Source: Limnohabitans sp. 2KL-51 (GTDB lineage: Bacteria > Pseudomonadota > Gammaproteobacteria > Burkholderiales > Burkholderiaceae_C). Taken from it: 64,000 nt of DNA. Position numbers and translations under genes: made by a program. The DNA is taken from positions 296,879-360,878 of the forward strand of contig NZ_NESJ01000001.1 in NCBI RefSeq assembly GCF_003063645.1, given 5' to 3'. The notes under the pieces are model-generated. The model searched no databases, had not been told where the DNA came from, and saw only the letters and a list, made by a program, of their open reading frames with translations. Below, one piece after another: positions 26,353-37,494 of the stretch. Within the stretch, counting starts at the first letter, position 1, and the number at the start of each line of letters is the position of its first letter.

Positions 26353-27387
26353 ATGCAGATTGGCCCTTACGCATTGCCGAACAACTTGTTTGTCGCCCCT
26401 ATGGCCGGGGTGACAGATCGGCCTTTCCGTCAGTTGTGCCGGCAGTTTGGTGCGGGTTATGCGGTGAGCGAAATGGTGACCTCGCGCCCGGACTTGTGGG
26501 CCTCATTGAAGACCTCGCGGCGTGCCAACCACGATGGCGAGCCCGGCCCGATTGCGGTCCAAATTGCCGGTACCGAGGCGCAAATGATGGCCGACGCCAC
26601 GCGCTACAACATTGACCGGGGCGCACAGATCATCGACATCAACATGGGCTGCCCAGCTAAAAAAGTCTGCAACAAATGGGCTGGGTCAGCCCTGATGCAA
26701 GACGAGCCGCTGGCGCTTCAGATCATCAGTGCCGTGGTCGAAGCCGCTTTGCCCCACGGCGTGCCCGTCACTTTGAAAATGCGCACTGGTTGGTGCGACG
26801 CCGAAAAGAACGCGCTGAGCCTCGCCCGTGCTGCTGAACGCGTGGGGGTGCAAATGGTCACCGTGCACGGCCGTACCCGCGAGCAAGGCTACAAAGGCAT
26901 GGCCGAATACGACACCGTGGCCGCCGTCAAAGCGGCGCTTACTATTCCGGTGGTGGCCAATGGCGACATCGATTCGCCTGAAAAAGCCCGCGATGTGCTG
27001 AAGTTCACCGGAGCAGACGCAGTGATGGTCGGTCGCGCCGCACAAGGCAGTCCCTGGATCTTCCGCGAGATCGCTCACTTTTTGGCCACGGGCACGCACT
27101 TGGCCCCACCGCTGGTGGCCGAGGTGCGCCGCGCCCTGCTCGAGCACCTGCAAGACCATTACGGCCTGTACGGTGAATACACTGGTGTGCGCTCGGCGCG
27201 CAAGCACATTGGTTGGTATGTGCGTACGCTGCCTGGCGGCGATGATTTTCGAGAGCACATGAACACCCTGGAGACTGCAGCGCAACAACTGGCCGCCGTG
27301 GCCGCCTATCTGGACGGCCTGGCCGACCGGATGGAGCGCCTGCCCCTGCGCCGTGAGGCCTGCCTTGAATTAGAGACCACGCCATGA
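26353..27387 (+). CDS. dusB: tRNA-dihydrouridine synthase B
   Basis: DusB reduces uridine to dihydrouridine at D-loop positions of tRNA using FMN and NADPH. The 344-residue protein starts MQIGPYALPNNLFVAPMAGV, with VSEMVTSR, IDINMGCPAKKVCNKWAGS, MRTGWCD, VTVHGRTREQGY and MVGRAAQGSPWIF, all Dus signatures. It overlaps fis by 4 bases; the dusB-fis pair is a widely conserved operon, which settles the choice of DusB over DusA or DusC. Confidence 0.96.
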   Translation: MQIGPYALPNNLFVAPMAGVTDRPFRQLCRQFGAGYAVSEMVTSRPDLWASLKTSRRANHDGEPGPIAVQIAGTEAQMMADATRYNIDRGAQIIDINMGCPAKKVCNKWAGSALMQDEPLALQIISAVVEAALPHGVPVTLKMRTGWCDAEKNALSLARAAERVGVQMVTVHGRTREQGYKGMAEYDTVAAVKAALTIPVVANGDIDSPEKARDVLKFTGADAVMVGRAAQGSPWIFREIAHFLATGTHLAPPLVAEVRRALLEHLQDHYGLYGEYTGVRSARKHIGWYVRTLPGGDDFREHMNTLETAAQQLAAVAAYLDGLADRMERLPLRREACLELETTP

Positions 27388-27623
27388 GCGAAAACCAATC
27401 GATTGAAAATTGCATCCGAGACAACCTGGAAATCTATTTCCGCGACCTGGACGGCACCGAGCCCACAGGCCTTTATGACATGCTGGTCAAGCTGGTCGAA
27501 AAGCCACTGCTTGACGTGGTTATGACCCATTCGGGTCAGAACCAGTCGCGTGCTGCCGAATGGTTGGGCTTTAACCGAAATACCCTGCGCAAAAAATTGC
27601 TGGAGCACGATCTCCTGAAATGA
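27384..27623 (+). CDS. fis: Fis nucleoid-associated regulator
   Basis: The 79-residue protein has the C-terminal helix-turn-helix of Fis (QNQSRAAEWLGFNRNTLRKKL) and the dimerising helices before it (LYDMLVKLVEKPLLDVVM). It binds and bends DNA and regulates growth-phase and rRNA promoters. It is shorter than E. coli Fis (98 residues) at the N terminus, as is usual in betaproteobacteria. It overlaps dusB in an ATGA arrangement. Confidence 0.95.
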   Translation: MSENQSIENCIRDNLEIYFRDLDGTEPTGLYDMLVKLVEKPLLDVVMTHSGQNQSRAAEWLGFNRNTLRKKLLEHDLLK

Positions 27624-27694
27624 AACCCGCACTGCGCCCAGGTCCAGCGGACAGTGCCTGATTTTTCCCCTATTAGATGACCGAGTTGGAATCC

Positions 27695-27719
27695 TAGGCC
27701 CCGGCCTAGACCCCGGTCT
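27695..27719. repeat. Two abutting small palindromes before purH
   Basis: AGGCC-CC-GGCCT (27696-27707) and AGACC-CC-GGTCT (27708-27719) lie head to tail between fis and purH, each able to form a 5-bp stem. Their role is unknown; no T-run follows. Confidence 0.4.
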
Positions 27720-27753
27720 GGACCTGAATGAACACTGTTGAAGAAAGCCTCTT

Positions 27754-29340
27754 ATGCGCGCCCTGATTTCCGTCTCTGACAAAACCGGCATCGTCGACCT
27801 GGCGAAAGCACTGCACGCCTTGGGCGTGAGCCTGATCTCTACCGGCGGCACTGCCAAATTGCTGGCCCAGCAAGGCCTGCCCGTGACCGAAGTGGCCGAA
27901 GTCACCGGTTTCCCGGAAATGCTGGATGGCCGTGTCAAAACCCTGCACCCCAAAGTGCACGGTGGCCTGCTGGCTAGGCGCGACACGCCCGAGCACATGG
28001 CGGCTTTGCAGGCGCATGGCATCGACACCATCGATCTGCTGATTGTCAACCTGTACCCGTTTGAAGCCACCGTGGCCAAGCCCGGTTGCACGCTGGCCGA
28101 CGCGATCGAGAACATCGACATCGGCGGCCCCGCCATGGTGCGCTCGGCCGCCAAGAACTGGAAAGACGTGGGCATCGTGACCGACGCCAGCCAATACGCC
28201 GACGTGATTGCTGAGCTGAAGGCCAGCGGGAAGTTGAGCGACAAACTGCGCTTTGCACTGTCGGTGGCTGCGTTCAACCGCATCAGCCAATACGACGGCG
28301 CGATCAGCAACTACTTGTCGAGCGTGAACTTTGAAGCCGAGAAACTGAGCGAAACCTACGTGCCCGAGCGTGCCCAGTTCTCAGGCCAATTCAACGAGCA
28401 ATACGTCAAGGTGCAGGACCTGCGCTACGGCGAAAACAGCCACCAGCAAGCCGCTTGGTACCGCGACTTGGCTCCAGCCGCTGGGTCCCTGGCTACCGGC
28501 GTGCAACTGCAAGGCAAAGAACTGAGCTACAACAACATTGCCGATGCCGATGCAGCTTGGGAATGTGTGAAGAGCTTCGATAGCTCAGCTTGTGTGATTG
28601 TCAAACACGCCAACCCCTGCGGCGTGGCTGTGGGCGCGAACCCGCTTGAGTCCTACAGCAAAGCTTTCCAAACCGACCCCACCAGCGCGTTTGGCGGCAT
28701 CATCGCCTTTAACCGCCCTGTGGACAAAGCCGCTGCCGAAGCGGTGAGCAAGCAATTCGTCGAAGTGTTGATGGCCCCCGACTTCAGCGCCGAAGCGCTG
28801 GAAGTGTTCAAGAGCAAAGTCAATGTGCGCTTGATGAAAATCCCGCTGCCTGCCCACTACGTTGATATGCGCAACGCTTTGGAGACCAAACGCGTGGGCT
28901 CAGGCCTGCTGCTGCAAAGCGCTGACAACCACGAGTTGGCGATGGCCGACCTCAAGATCGTCACCATCAAGCAACCCACCCCTGAAGAACTCAACGATTT
29001 GCTGTTTGCCTGGAAAGTGGCCAAGTTCGTCAAATCCAATGCCATCGTGTTCTGCAAAAACGGCATGACCATGGGCGTGGGCGCAGGCCAGATGAGCCGC
29101 CTTGACTCGGCCCGCATCGCCAGCATCAAGGCCGAAGCCGCCAAGCTAAGCCTGCAACACACCGTGGTGGCGAGCGACGCGTTTTTCCCCTTCCGCGACG
29201 GCCTCGATGTGGTGGTGGACGCTGGCGCGACCTGCGTGGTCCAGCCCGGCGGCTCCATGCGCGACCAGGAAGTCATTGACGCGGCCAACGAGCATGGCGT
29301 GGCCATGGTGTTGACGGGCGTGCGTCACTTCCGTCATTGA
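27754..29340 (+). CDS. purH: Bifunctional AICAR transformylase/IMP cyclohydrolase
   Basis: PurH carries out the last two steps of IMP synthesis. The 528-residue protein has an N-terminal methylglyoxal-synthase-like cyclohydrolase domain ([34 protein letters not shown]) and a C-terminal transformylase domain with [13 protein letters not shown] and the late [14 protein letters not shown]. Length is that of the family. The helicase gene follows after 10 bp and may be co-transcribed. Confidence 0.98.
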   Translation: MRALISVSDKTGIVDLAKALHALGVSLISTGGTAKLLAQQGLPVTEVAEVTGFPEMLDGRVKTLHPKVHGGLLARRDTPEHMAALQAHGIDTIDLLIVNLYPFEATVAKPGCTLADAIENIDIGGPAMVRSAAKNWKDVGIVTDASQYADVIAELKASGKLSDKLRFALSVAAFNRISQYDGAISNYLSSVNFEAEKLSETYVPERAQFSGQFNEQYVKVQDLRYGENSHQQAAWYRDLAPAAGSLATGVQLQGKELSYNNIADADAAWECVKSFDSSACVIVKHANPCGVAVGANPLESYSKAFQTDPTSAFGGIIAFNRPVDKAAAEAVSKQFVEVLMAPDFSAEALEVFKSKVNVRLMKIPLPAHYVDMRNALETKRVGSGLLLQSADNHELAMADLKIVTIKQPTPEELNDLLFAWKVAKFVKSNAIVFCKNGMTMGVGAGQMSRLDSARIASIKAEAAKLSLQHTVVASDAFFPFRDGLDVVVDAGATCVVQPGGSMRDQEVIDAANEHGVAMVLTGVRHFRH

Positions 29341-29350
29341 TCGGACCATT

Positions 29351-30598
29351 TTGAACTTTGACCAACTCGGCCTGATCCCCGCCCTGCAACGCGCAGTGGC
29401 TGACATGGGCTTGTTTGCCCCCACACCCATCCAGGCCGAGGCGATTCCGGCTGCCCTGAAATTGGCCGACGTGTGGGCCACCGCACCTACCGGCTCGGGC
29501 AAGACGCTGGCTTTTGCGCTGCCGCTGCTCCAGCAATTGCTGGCCGCGCCGCGCCAGACCAACTTTCGCCGTCCGGTGCGCACCCTGGTGCTGGTGCCCA
29601 CACGCGAGCTGGCAGTGCAAGTGGGCGAAGTGTTGGTCAATTTGACTTACAAGCTGCCGCAGTCGCTCAAGGTCAACACCGTGTTTGGTGGCGTGTCGGT
29701 CAACCCGCAAATGATGGCGCTGCGCGGCGGTGCCGACATTGTGGTGGCCACGCCGGGCCGTTTACTCGACCTGATTGACCAGAATGCATTACGCCTGGCC
29801 GATGTGCAGCACTTGGTTCTGGACGAAGCCGACCGCTTGTTGGACCTGGGTTTCTCGGAAGAGTTGCAGCGCGTGCTGGCGCTGCTGCCTGCCAATCGCC
29901 AAACCTTGTTGTTCTCGGCCACGTTTGCACCCGAGGTGGAGGCGCTCGCGGCCAAACTGCTGCGCGATCCTGTGCGCATCACAGTGGAAGCTTTTGAAGG
30001 CCACAAGCCCGACATCACGCAACGCGCCATCAGCGTGGACGAGAAAAGCCGCACCGCCTTGCTGCGCCACCTGATCACCGAGAACGGCTGGAAGCAGGTG
30101 CTGGTGTTTGTGGCCACACGCTACGCCTGCGAGCATGTGGCCAACAAGCTCTACAAAGCGGGTGTGTTTGCCACGCCCTTTCATGGCGAGATGAGCCAAG
30201 GTGCAAGGCAAGAGGTGTTGAGCGAGTTCAAGGCCGGCCGTTGGGACGTGGTGGTCACCACCGATCTGGCCTCACGCGGCATCGACATCGCCATGCTGCC
30301 CGTGGTGGTGAATTACGACCTGCCGCGCTCAGCCACCGACTACACGCATCGCATCGGCCGCACTGGGCGCGCTGGGGCGCACGGCGACGCGGTGAGCTTT
30401 GTGACCGCCGCTGCGCTCGCGCACTGGCAGTTGATCCAGAAGCGAGAAAGCTTGGAACTCGCTTTTGAGCAAATCCCAGGCTTTGAGCAAACCGAAACCC
30501 CACCACCACCGTCGCCAGGCCATGGCGGCATCAAGGGTTCACGGCTGAGCAAGAAGGACAAGCTGAGAGCGGCAGGTCTGCTCAAACCCAACGATTGA
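29351..30598 (+). CDS. rhlE: DEAD-box RNA helicase, RhlE type
   Basis: The 415-residue ATP-dependent RNA helicase has all motifs: Q motif PTPIQAEAIP, I APTGSGKT, Ia PTRELAVQV, GG, TPGRLLDL, II LDEADRLLDLGF, III FSATF, IV VFVATR, V TTDLASRGIDI and VI HRIGRTGRAG. A short Pro-rich, basic tail follows. The start is a TTG at 29351, 10 bases after the purH stop with only weak CGGA before it, suggesting coupling to purH. The subfamily (RhlE versus other DEAD proteins) is a sequence impression. Confidence 0.92.
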   Translation: MNFDQLGLIPALQRAVADMGLFAPTPIQAEAIPAALKLADVWATAPTGSGKTLAFALPLLQQLLAAPRQTNFRRPVRTLVLVPTRELAVQVGEVLVNLTYKLPQSLKVNTVFGGVSVNPQMMALRGGADIVVATPGRLLDLIDQNALRLADVQHLVLDEADRLLDLGFSEELQRVLALLPANRQTLLFSATFAPEVEALAAKLLRDPVRITVEAFEGHKPDITQRAISVDEKSRTALLRHLITENGWKQVLVFVATRYACEHVANKLYKAGVFATPFHGEMSQGARQEVLSEFKAGRWDVVVTTDLASRGIDIAMLPVVVNYDLPRSATDYTHRIGRTGRAGAHGDAVSFVTAAALAHWQLIQKRESLELAFEQIPGFEQTETPPPPSPGHGGIKGSRLSKKDKLRAAGLLKPND

Positions 30599-30624
30599 TC
30601 AGACCGCATCCTGTTGTCTTGATC

Positions 30625-30702
30625 TTTGTAGGAGCCCACCCCGTGGGCGATAGGCGTGGCACACGCCCTTGAAACCATCGCCCACAGGGTAGGTTCCTAC
30701 AA
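30625..30702. repeat. REP-like inverted pair (copy D)
   Basis: A plus-strand copy (30625-30668: GTAGGAG head, stem GCCCAC/GTGGGC, second hairpin GGCGTG/CACGCC) faces a degenerate minus-strand copy (30676-30702). The pair lies between the convergent helicase and dctM genes, a typical BIME layout. Confidence 0.8.
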
Positions 30703-30710
30703 GCAGCCCA

Positions 30711-32030
30711 TCAGCCCATCCACCCGGGCAACCAAGTAGCGATGCCCGGCACCATGAAGACGGCCACCAGCAGCAACACGCTCATCGCCAAATAAGGCGT
30801 GACCGCCAAAAAGATGTGCATCATCGTGACTGAAGGTGGAGCCACACCCCGCATGGTCATGAGCAGCAAACCATGGGGTGGCAAAAGCAGGCCCATTTGC
30901 ATGCAGATGAGGAACAGCACACCAAACCACACCGGGTCGATGCCCAAGGCGTTCACGATGGGCATAAAGATGGGCAGGGTGATCATCATCATGCTGACCT
31001 GGTCCACAAAGATGCCCAGAAAAATCAGAAACACCATCATGCCGATCAGGATCTGGTTGGCCGACAAACCCTGCTCGGTGATGAGTTGTACCAAACCTGA
31101 GCTGGCCCCCGAGAAAGACAAAATTTGCGCAAAGGTGGTAGCCCCCAGAATGATGAACAAAATCATGCCGGAGATGCCCGCCGTGCCCTTGAGCGCTTTG
31201 AGCACCGCCTCCCAGCGCAGGGCGCGGTAAAGCGCGGCCAGCAGCATGGTGGCAAAAGCGCCGAGCGCCGCGCACTCGGTGGGCGTGGCCCAACCCGCTG
31301 CCAGCGCGCCCACCACCACCCCAAAAATCGACAAGGTGGGCAAGACGTAGGCAAACAGTGGTTGCCAGCGGTCCCAGCCGTGGTGTTCAACGGATTCCGT
31401 GTCAGATGGGGCCAGGTGGGGGCTGATGCGCACGCGCACAATGATCCAGGCCACAAACGCCACCGACAACAGCAGTCCAGGAACCACACCGCCCAGCAGC
31501 AGCTTGGAAATCGAGATGCCCGAGAGCGAGCCCAGCAAAACCGTCAGGGCCGAAGGCGGAATCAGCATGTCCACCGCGCCAATCGCCATGATGGGACCGG
31601 TGGCCATGGTGGGGTGGTAGCCGCGTGCCAGCATCACAGGCAGCATCAGGGCCCCCAGCATGGCCGTGGTGGCAATGGTGGAGCCCGAGATGGCCGAAAA
31701 CACCGTGCCCGCCACCACTGCGACTACCGCCAGTCGTCCAGGCACGCGAACGATCAAGCGCTCGACCCCATCGATCACCTTCACGGCCAAACCGGTGTGG
31801 AACAAAATCTCGCCCATCAGCACAAACAGCGGAATGGGCGTGAGCGAAAAGGCCGCTACCGAACTCACGCTGTTGCGCACAAGCTGCACCAAACCAGGCT
31901 CGCCCCCCATGTAAAGGACTGCCCCGAGGATGTTGACGCCCAAAAAAGTCAGGGCCACAGGCATGCCCATGAACAGCAACAAGGTGGAGCCGCCCAACAT
32001 CAACCAGGCTGCGATGGGCCAACTGCTCAT
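30711..32030 (-). CDS. dctM: TRAP transporter large permease (DctM)
   Basis: The 439-residue protein has about 12 hydrophobic segments and DctM signatures: PVALTFLGVNILG, TPIPLFVLMGEIL, GTVFSAISGSTIATTAMLG, MAIGAVDMLIPPSA and LPIFMPIVNALGID. It is the translocation subunit of a sodium-coupled TRAP importer. Order dctP-dctQ-dctM downstream of the two ferredoxin oxidoreductase genes suggests that the transporter supplies their substrate. Confidence 0.96.
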   Translation of the reverse strand: MSSWPIAAWLMLGGSTLLLFMGMPVALTFLGVNILGAVLYMGGEPGLVQLVRNSVSSVAAFSLTPIPLFVLMGEILFHTGLAVKVIDGVERLIVRVPGRLAVVAVVAGTVFSAISGSTIATTAMLGALMLPVMLARGYHPTMATGPIMAIGAVDMLIPPSALTVLLGSLSGISISKLLLGGVVPGLLLSVAFVAWIIVRVRISPHLAPSDTESVEHHGWDRWQPLFAYVLPTLSIFGVVVGALAAGWATPTECAALGAFATMLLAALYRALRWEAVLKALKGTAGISGMILFIILGATTFAQILSFSGASSGLVQLITEQGLSANQILIGMMVFLIFLGIFVDQVSMMMITLPIFMPIVNALGIDPVWFGVLFLICMQMGLLLPPHGLLLMTMRGVAPPSVTMMHIFLAVTPYLAMSVLLLVAVFMVPGIATWLPGWMG

Positions 32031-32073
32031 GTGCAGACTCCAGACGAGAAAAATAAAATCATTGGGAACCCGT

Positions 32074-33572
<1,499 letters not shown>

Positions 33573-33642
33573 CTAGTCTCCTTTTGTGGTTACGGGTCGT
33601 TGGGGAATTTGTAGGGTAGTCTTGTATGCCACGTTGCAGGGG

Positions 33643-35187
33643 TCACGCAGGTGCCAGTTGTTTCACGGCCTGATCCAGCGCCAGGCCACTGTCGTCTGCC
33701 AAGGCTGCTTTGCGCAGGGCGCTCAGGCGGTTGGCCGCATCCGGCAATTGTTGAAGGCGTGGCAAAGTGGTCATGAGTTTTTCAAAATGCCGCCAGCCGC
33801 GTGCGTGGGTGTCGCCGTAGCCTTTGACCAGCTGCTGCGCATGCAGCACCTCCAGGGCCAGGTCGGCATACTGGGGCAAGAGGCGCATGGCTTGCGCCCA
33901 CCAGACTTGGATGCGTTGTTGCTCGGTTTGGTAACGCAAAGACACCGGCCTGATACTGCGCAGACTGGCCACGCCATACAGCAGCAAAAATCCCCGCAGC
34001 GAGCTGGTTTGCACCACGCGCCCTTTTTGCGTGAAACGGCCGACCACGGCGCGGGCTGTCTTGGAGCCCAGCAACCAGCGGCCCAGGCCCGCAGGCAGGG
34101 TGTCGGCAATTTCTTCCAGGCGTGGGTGCATGAATTCGTGGATGTCGATCAGCTGATTTTCGCTCAGGCTCACTTCTTGGCTCACGCGTGCAAAACGTGA
34201 GCGGCGGGTTTTCAAATCGGCCACGCGCACCGTGTCTTCGTAAGACATCCACAGGGCCAGGTGCCGAGCGCCTTCGCGCAGGATCTCTTCGGCCTGACTT
34301 GTGGCTGTGTTTGACGATGCCAGCGCCCCAGCCATCTCTTGTAAACGCTTTGCATACAGGGTGGCATAAGCCACATCTTGGTAATCGGCCAGCCGCGTCA
34401 AACCCGAGGCGATGACCTCGTGTACTGCCGGGGCGAACGCGCCCTCCAGACTTTGCGCCAAGGCCTGCAGCTTGGGGCCGACTTGGCGGTGCAAAGGCAA
34501 AGCCACAGGGGTGGCATCGGCCACGCTGGACGTGCCGGGTTGCAGCACCTGTATGGCGGCATCAAAGCCTGCGGCAAAAGCCTTGAGGCTGGTTTTCACG
34601 CCCACGCCACTGCGCTCGATGGTGGCTTCGAATTGCGCCCTTGAAAACGGCAGGCGCTGGCTGGCCGCCAGCGCGCCGTACAAGGCAGGCGCTATCAGGC
34701 TGCCGGTTTGTTCGGCCAGTTGGGCAAAGTCGGCGCTGATGAACTGCCGTGCGGCAGCCTGCGCTCCCGCCAACAGCTTGGCTTCGTCCACACGGCCATC
34801 GCCCATGGCGGTGCGCTCGGTCATGGAATAGACGCGGTGCGAGGACGCGATGAAGGTGGTTTTGTGGGGGTCCACCAGCCCGCGTTGCAGGGCGCGACCA
34901 GCTTCCATCAATTCGGAGGCCAGCACGATGTCGACTTCGCCCGGAAACGGGCTGAGCGCCATCACCGGCATTTGCCCTGAAGGCGATGCCGATTGCGGGT
35001 ACATCTCGATGTAATAGATGGTGGCTCCGGTGCGCTGCGCCACGCCGGGCACCGAGGTGGTCTGGGCCCAATGGCCGTTGTGTTCGGCCAGGTCGACCAG
35101 CCAGTCGGCCAGCACGCCACCGCCTTCACCGCCCATGGCCAAAATGGCCAGGCTGATGATGCTTGGGGTTGGGGCGGTGTCGTTCAT
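33643..35187 (-). CDS. iorB: Indolepyruvate ferredoxin oxidoreductase beta subunit with DUF6537-type tail
   Basis: The 514-residue protein has an N-terminal 2-oxoacid oxidoreductase gamma-type domain (LAILAMGGEGGGVLADWLVD, SVPGVAQRTGATIYYIEMYP, and VDIVLASELMEAGRALQRG) followed by a long helical C-terminal extension found in fused aerobic IorB proteins. Together with IorA it decarboxylates aryl-2-oxoacids to aryl-acetyl-CoA. The ATG at 35187 overlaps the iorA stop (ATGA); the longer frame has no similarity. No iron-sulfur motif is seen here. Confidence 0.9.
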   Translation of the reverse strand: MNDTAPTPSIISLAILAMGGEGGGVLADWLVDLAEHNGHWAQTTSVPGVAQRTGATIYYIEMYPQSASPSGQMPVMALSPFPGEVDIVLASELMEAGRALQRGLVDPHKTTFIASSHRVYSMTERTAMGDGRVDEAKLLAGAQAAARQFISADFAQLAEQTGSLIAPALYGALAASQRLPFSRAQFEATIERSGVGVKTSLKAFAAGFDAAIQVLQPGTSSVADATPVALPLHRQVGPKLQALAQSLEGAFAPAVHEVIASGLTRLADYQDVAYATLYAKRLQEMAGALASSNTATSQAEEILREGARHLALWMSYEDTVRVADLKTRRSRFARVSQEVSLSENQLIDIHEFMHPRLEEIADTLPAGLGRWLLGSKTARAVVGRFTQKGRVVQTSSLRGFLLLYGVASLRSIRPVSLRYQTEQQRIQVWWAQAMRLLPQYADLALEVLHAQQLVKGYGDTHARGWRHFEKLMTTLPRLQQLPDAANRLSALRKAALADDSGLALDQAVKQLAPA

Positions 35188-37331
35188 GCGGCAATGCCTT
35201 CCAATCGGCGCTCGATGCGGTTTTGCAACCAACCGATCACACGCTCACGCAAGCCTTGTTTGAAGCGGTCCCAGGCGTTGGGGTTGTTGATGATCTCAGC
35301 CCGGTAAAACGACGGGCAAAGCTTCGCAGCGTGCGCGACCTCGCCGCACAGGCCACAGCCCACGCAGCTGTCGGCCACGGCCGCCACCGGATCTTGGCGC
35401 AGTGGGTCGGGGTTGGGCTTGATGCTGAGCGAGGGGCAGCCCGACAATCGAATGCACGAGTGGTCGCCGGTGCAGGTGTCGGGGTCAATGCCAAAGCGCT
35501 CTCGCACCACGCGTTCACCTTTCTGAATGCGCTGGCGAATCAGCGGTTTGACGCGGCGTTGGCGGTTGAGCATGCATTCACTTTGCGCCACGATGACCTT
35601 GGGGCCTTGTTCTTTTGTGGTCAGGGCGTCCCGCAGGGCCTGGCGCATTTGGTCCAGGCTGTAGGTGTTGGTGACCGTCTTAACCCACTCCACGCCCACG
35701 CCGCGCACGGCTTTTTCAATCGGGTTGTTGGTGTTGCGGATCGGGTTGATGGCCTTGGACGACAGCACGTCTTGCCCGCCCGTGGCGGCCGAATAACCGT
35801 TGTCCACCACCAGCAACAAGTTGTCGGACTGGTTGAACACCGCGTTGCCCACGCCGCTGGTCAGGCCGTTATGCCAGAAACCGCCGTCGCCCATGATCGA
35901 GACGGTGCGTTTGCTGGTCTCGCTGGTGTTGAAGGCCGATGCGCCCGCCCAGCCCAGGCCATAGCCCATGGTGGTGGCACCGATGTTGAAGGGCGGCAGG
36001 ATCGAAAACAAGTGGCAGCCGATGTCGCAGCTCACATGGTGCTGGCCCAGCTCTTTTTCGATCATCTTGATGGCCGTGAAGATGGGCCGCTCGGGGCAAC
36101 CGGTACAAAAAGACGGTGGGCGAGGGTGCACTTGGGCCACCGCTTCGCTGATCGCCAGTTGGTTGCTCGCCTGCACGGCGGGCACCGTTGCTGGCAGCAG
36201 TTGCGCCGCGTATTGCCCAATGAACGCCCGGATGCCTTTCAGCAAGACTCCGCCAGTGTATTCGCCGCCCATGGGCAGCACGTCTTTGCCGTGCACCCGA
36301 ATGTTCAGGTCGGCCTTGTGCAAGATGCTGTGGATGTTTTGCTCGATGAAGTCGGGCTGGCCTTCTTCCACCACCAGCAGGCCGCGCTTGCCCGTGCAAA
36401 AGCGTTTGAATTCTTCGTCGACCAAAGGGTAGGTGATGTTCAGCACATACAGCGGAATATCGGTCTGCCCGAAGTCGTCGGCCAGGCCCAGCAGTTGCAG
36501 CGCCCGCACCACGCCGTTGTACAGGCCACCTTGCATCACGATGCCAAAGTCTTGCGCACCTTCCGAAAAGAATTCGTTGAGCTGGTGCTCCTGAATGAAC
36601 TTCAGGGCCGCTGGCCAGCGCGTGTGGGTTTTTTCTTGCTCGTGCAAATAGCTGGCGGGCGGCAGCACGATGCGGTTGACATCGCGCTTGGGGTTTTCAA
36701 TGGCGTCTTTGAGGGTGAAGCTGGGCCGCACGTTGTCGCGGGTGGGAAACCGGCCATGCACATGGCAGGCGCGGATGCGCAGCTCCAGCATCACCGGTGT
36801 GTTGCTGGCCTCGGACAGCTCGAAACCTTTTTCTACGGCATGAACGATGCTGGGCAAATTGGGGCGTGGATCGATCAGCCAGACCTGCGACTTCATGGCA
36901 AAAGCGTGCGAGCGCTCTTGCATGATGCTGGAGCCCTCGCCGTAGTCCTCACCCACGATCAGCATGGCACCGCCAGTCACGCCACCCGAAGCCAGGTTGG
37001 CCAGCGCGTCAGAGGCCACATTGGTGCCCACAGTCGATTTGAAGGTGACCGCACCGCGCAACGGGTAATTAACCGAGGCGGCCAATGTGGCTGCGGCCGT
37101 GGCCTCTGAGGCGCTGTGCTCGAAATGCACCCCCAGCTCTTGCAGGATGTCGTTGGCGTCGGTCAGCACATCCATCAGGTGCGAGATCGGCGCGCCCTGG
37201 TAGCCCGCCACATACGACACGCCCGACTGCAGCAAGGCCTTGGTGACGGCCAGAATGCCCTCGCCGTGGAACTCGTCGCCATCGCCCAAGCGCAGTTTTT
37301 GCACCTCTTGCACAAATGAGCGTTCAGCCAT
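35184..37331 (-). CDS. iorA: Indolepyruvate ferredoxin oxidoreductase alpha subunit
   Basis: The 715-residue protein has, in order, a pyruvate-ferredoxin-oxidoreductase alpha-like domain (GYQGAPISHLMDVLTDAND, FEHSASEATAAATLAAS), a thiamine diphosphate domain (PSFCTGCPERPIFTAIKM, MGDGGFWHNGLTSGVGNAVF, DNGYSAATGGQ) and a C-terminal ferredoxin-like part with CTGDHSCIRLSGC and DSCVGCGLC. It makes aryl-acetyl-CoA, CO2 and reduced ferredoxin from indolepyruvate or phenylpyruvate. The ATG at 37331 has GAAAGG 8 bases upstream; a TTG two codons earlier is less likely. It starts the operon divergent from a LysR gene. Confidence 0.94.
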   Translation of the reverse strand: MAERSFVQEVQKLRLGDGDEFHGEGILAVTKALLQSGVSYVAGYQGAPISHLMDVLTDANDILQELGVHFEHSASEATAAATLAASVNYPLRGAVTFKSTVGTNVASDALANLASGGVTGGAMLIVGEDYGEGSSIMQERSHAFAMKSQVWLIDPRPNLPSIVHAVEKGFELSEASNTPVMLELRIRACHVHGRFPTRDNVRPSFTLKDAIENPKRDVNRIVLPPASYLHEQEKTHTRWPAALKFIQEHQLNEFFSEGAQDFGIVMQGGLYNGVVRALQLLGLADDFGQTDIPLYVLNITYPLVDEEFKRFCTGKRGLLVVEEGQPDFIEQNIHSILHKADLNIRVHGKDVLPMGGEYTGGVLLKGIRAFIGQYAAQLLPATVPAVQASNQLAISEAVAQVHPRPPSFCTGCPERPIFTAIKMIEKELGQHHVSCDIGCHLFSILPPFNIGATTMGYGLGWAGASAFNTSETSKRTVSIMGDGGFWHNGLTSGVGNAVFNQSDNLLLVVDNGYSAATGGQDVLSSKAINPIRNTNNPIEKAVRGVGVEWVKTVTNTYSLDQMRQALRDALTTKEQGPKVIVAQSECMLNRQRRVKPLIRQRIQKGERVVRERFGIDPDTCTGDHSCIRLSGCPSLSIKPNPDPLRQDPVAAVADSCVGCGLCGEVAHAAKLCPSFYRAEIINNPNAWDRFKQGLRERVIGWLQNRIERRLEGIAA

Positions 37332-37447
37332 GCCCAAAACCTTTCATGGGGACCTTGTCCCGTGGTGTCGCTTGATTAAGAGGGGACAATTTAGGCCAGT
37401 GCGGGCATCACGGCAAATGGATTCTTCCAATGCGCTACATTGACGTT

Positions 37448-37476
37448 GTGAATAACTGGTAACAACCCTTATTCAC
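37448..37476. promoter_or_regulatory. Dyad for the divergent LysR regulator
   Basis: Perfect 8-base arms GTGAATAA (37448-37455) and TTATTCAC (37469-37476) with a 13-base spacer lie 18 bases upstream of the LysR start and about 117 bases from iorA. The layout suits a LysR-type recognition site with autoregulation. Confidence 0.6.
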
Positions 37477-37494
37477 ATAAACCATGGGCAAAGC

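Noticed and set aside
35163..37109. A 648-codon plus-strand open frame antisense to iorA
   Set aside because: It has the His/Gln/Gly-rich composition of a complementary frame of a GC-rich gene, no ribosome site and no recognised motif, while iorA carries clear enzyme motifs.
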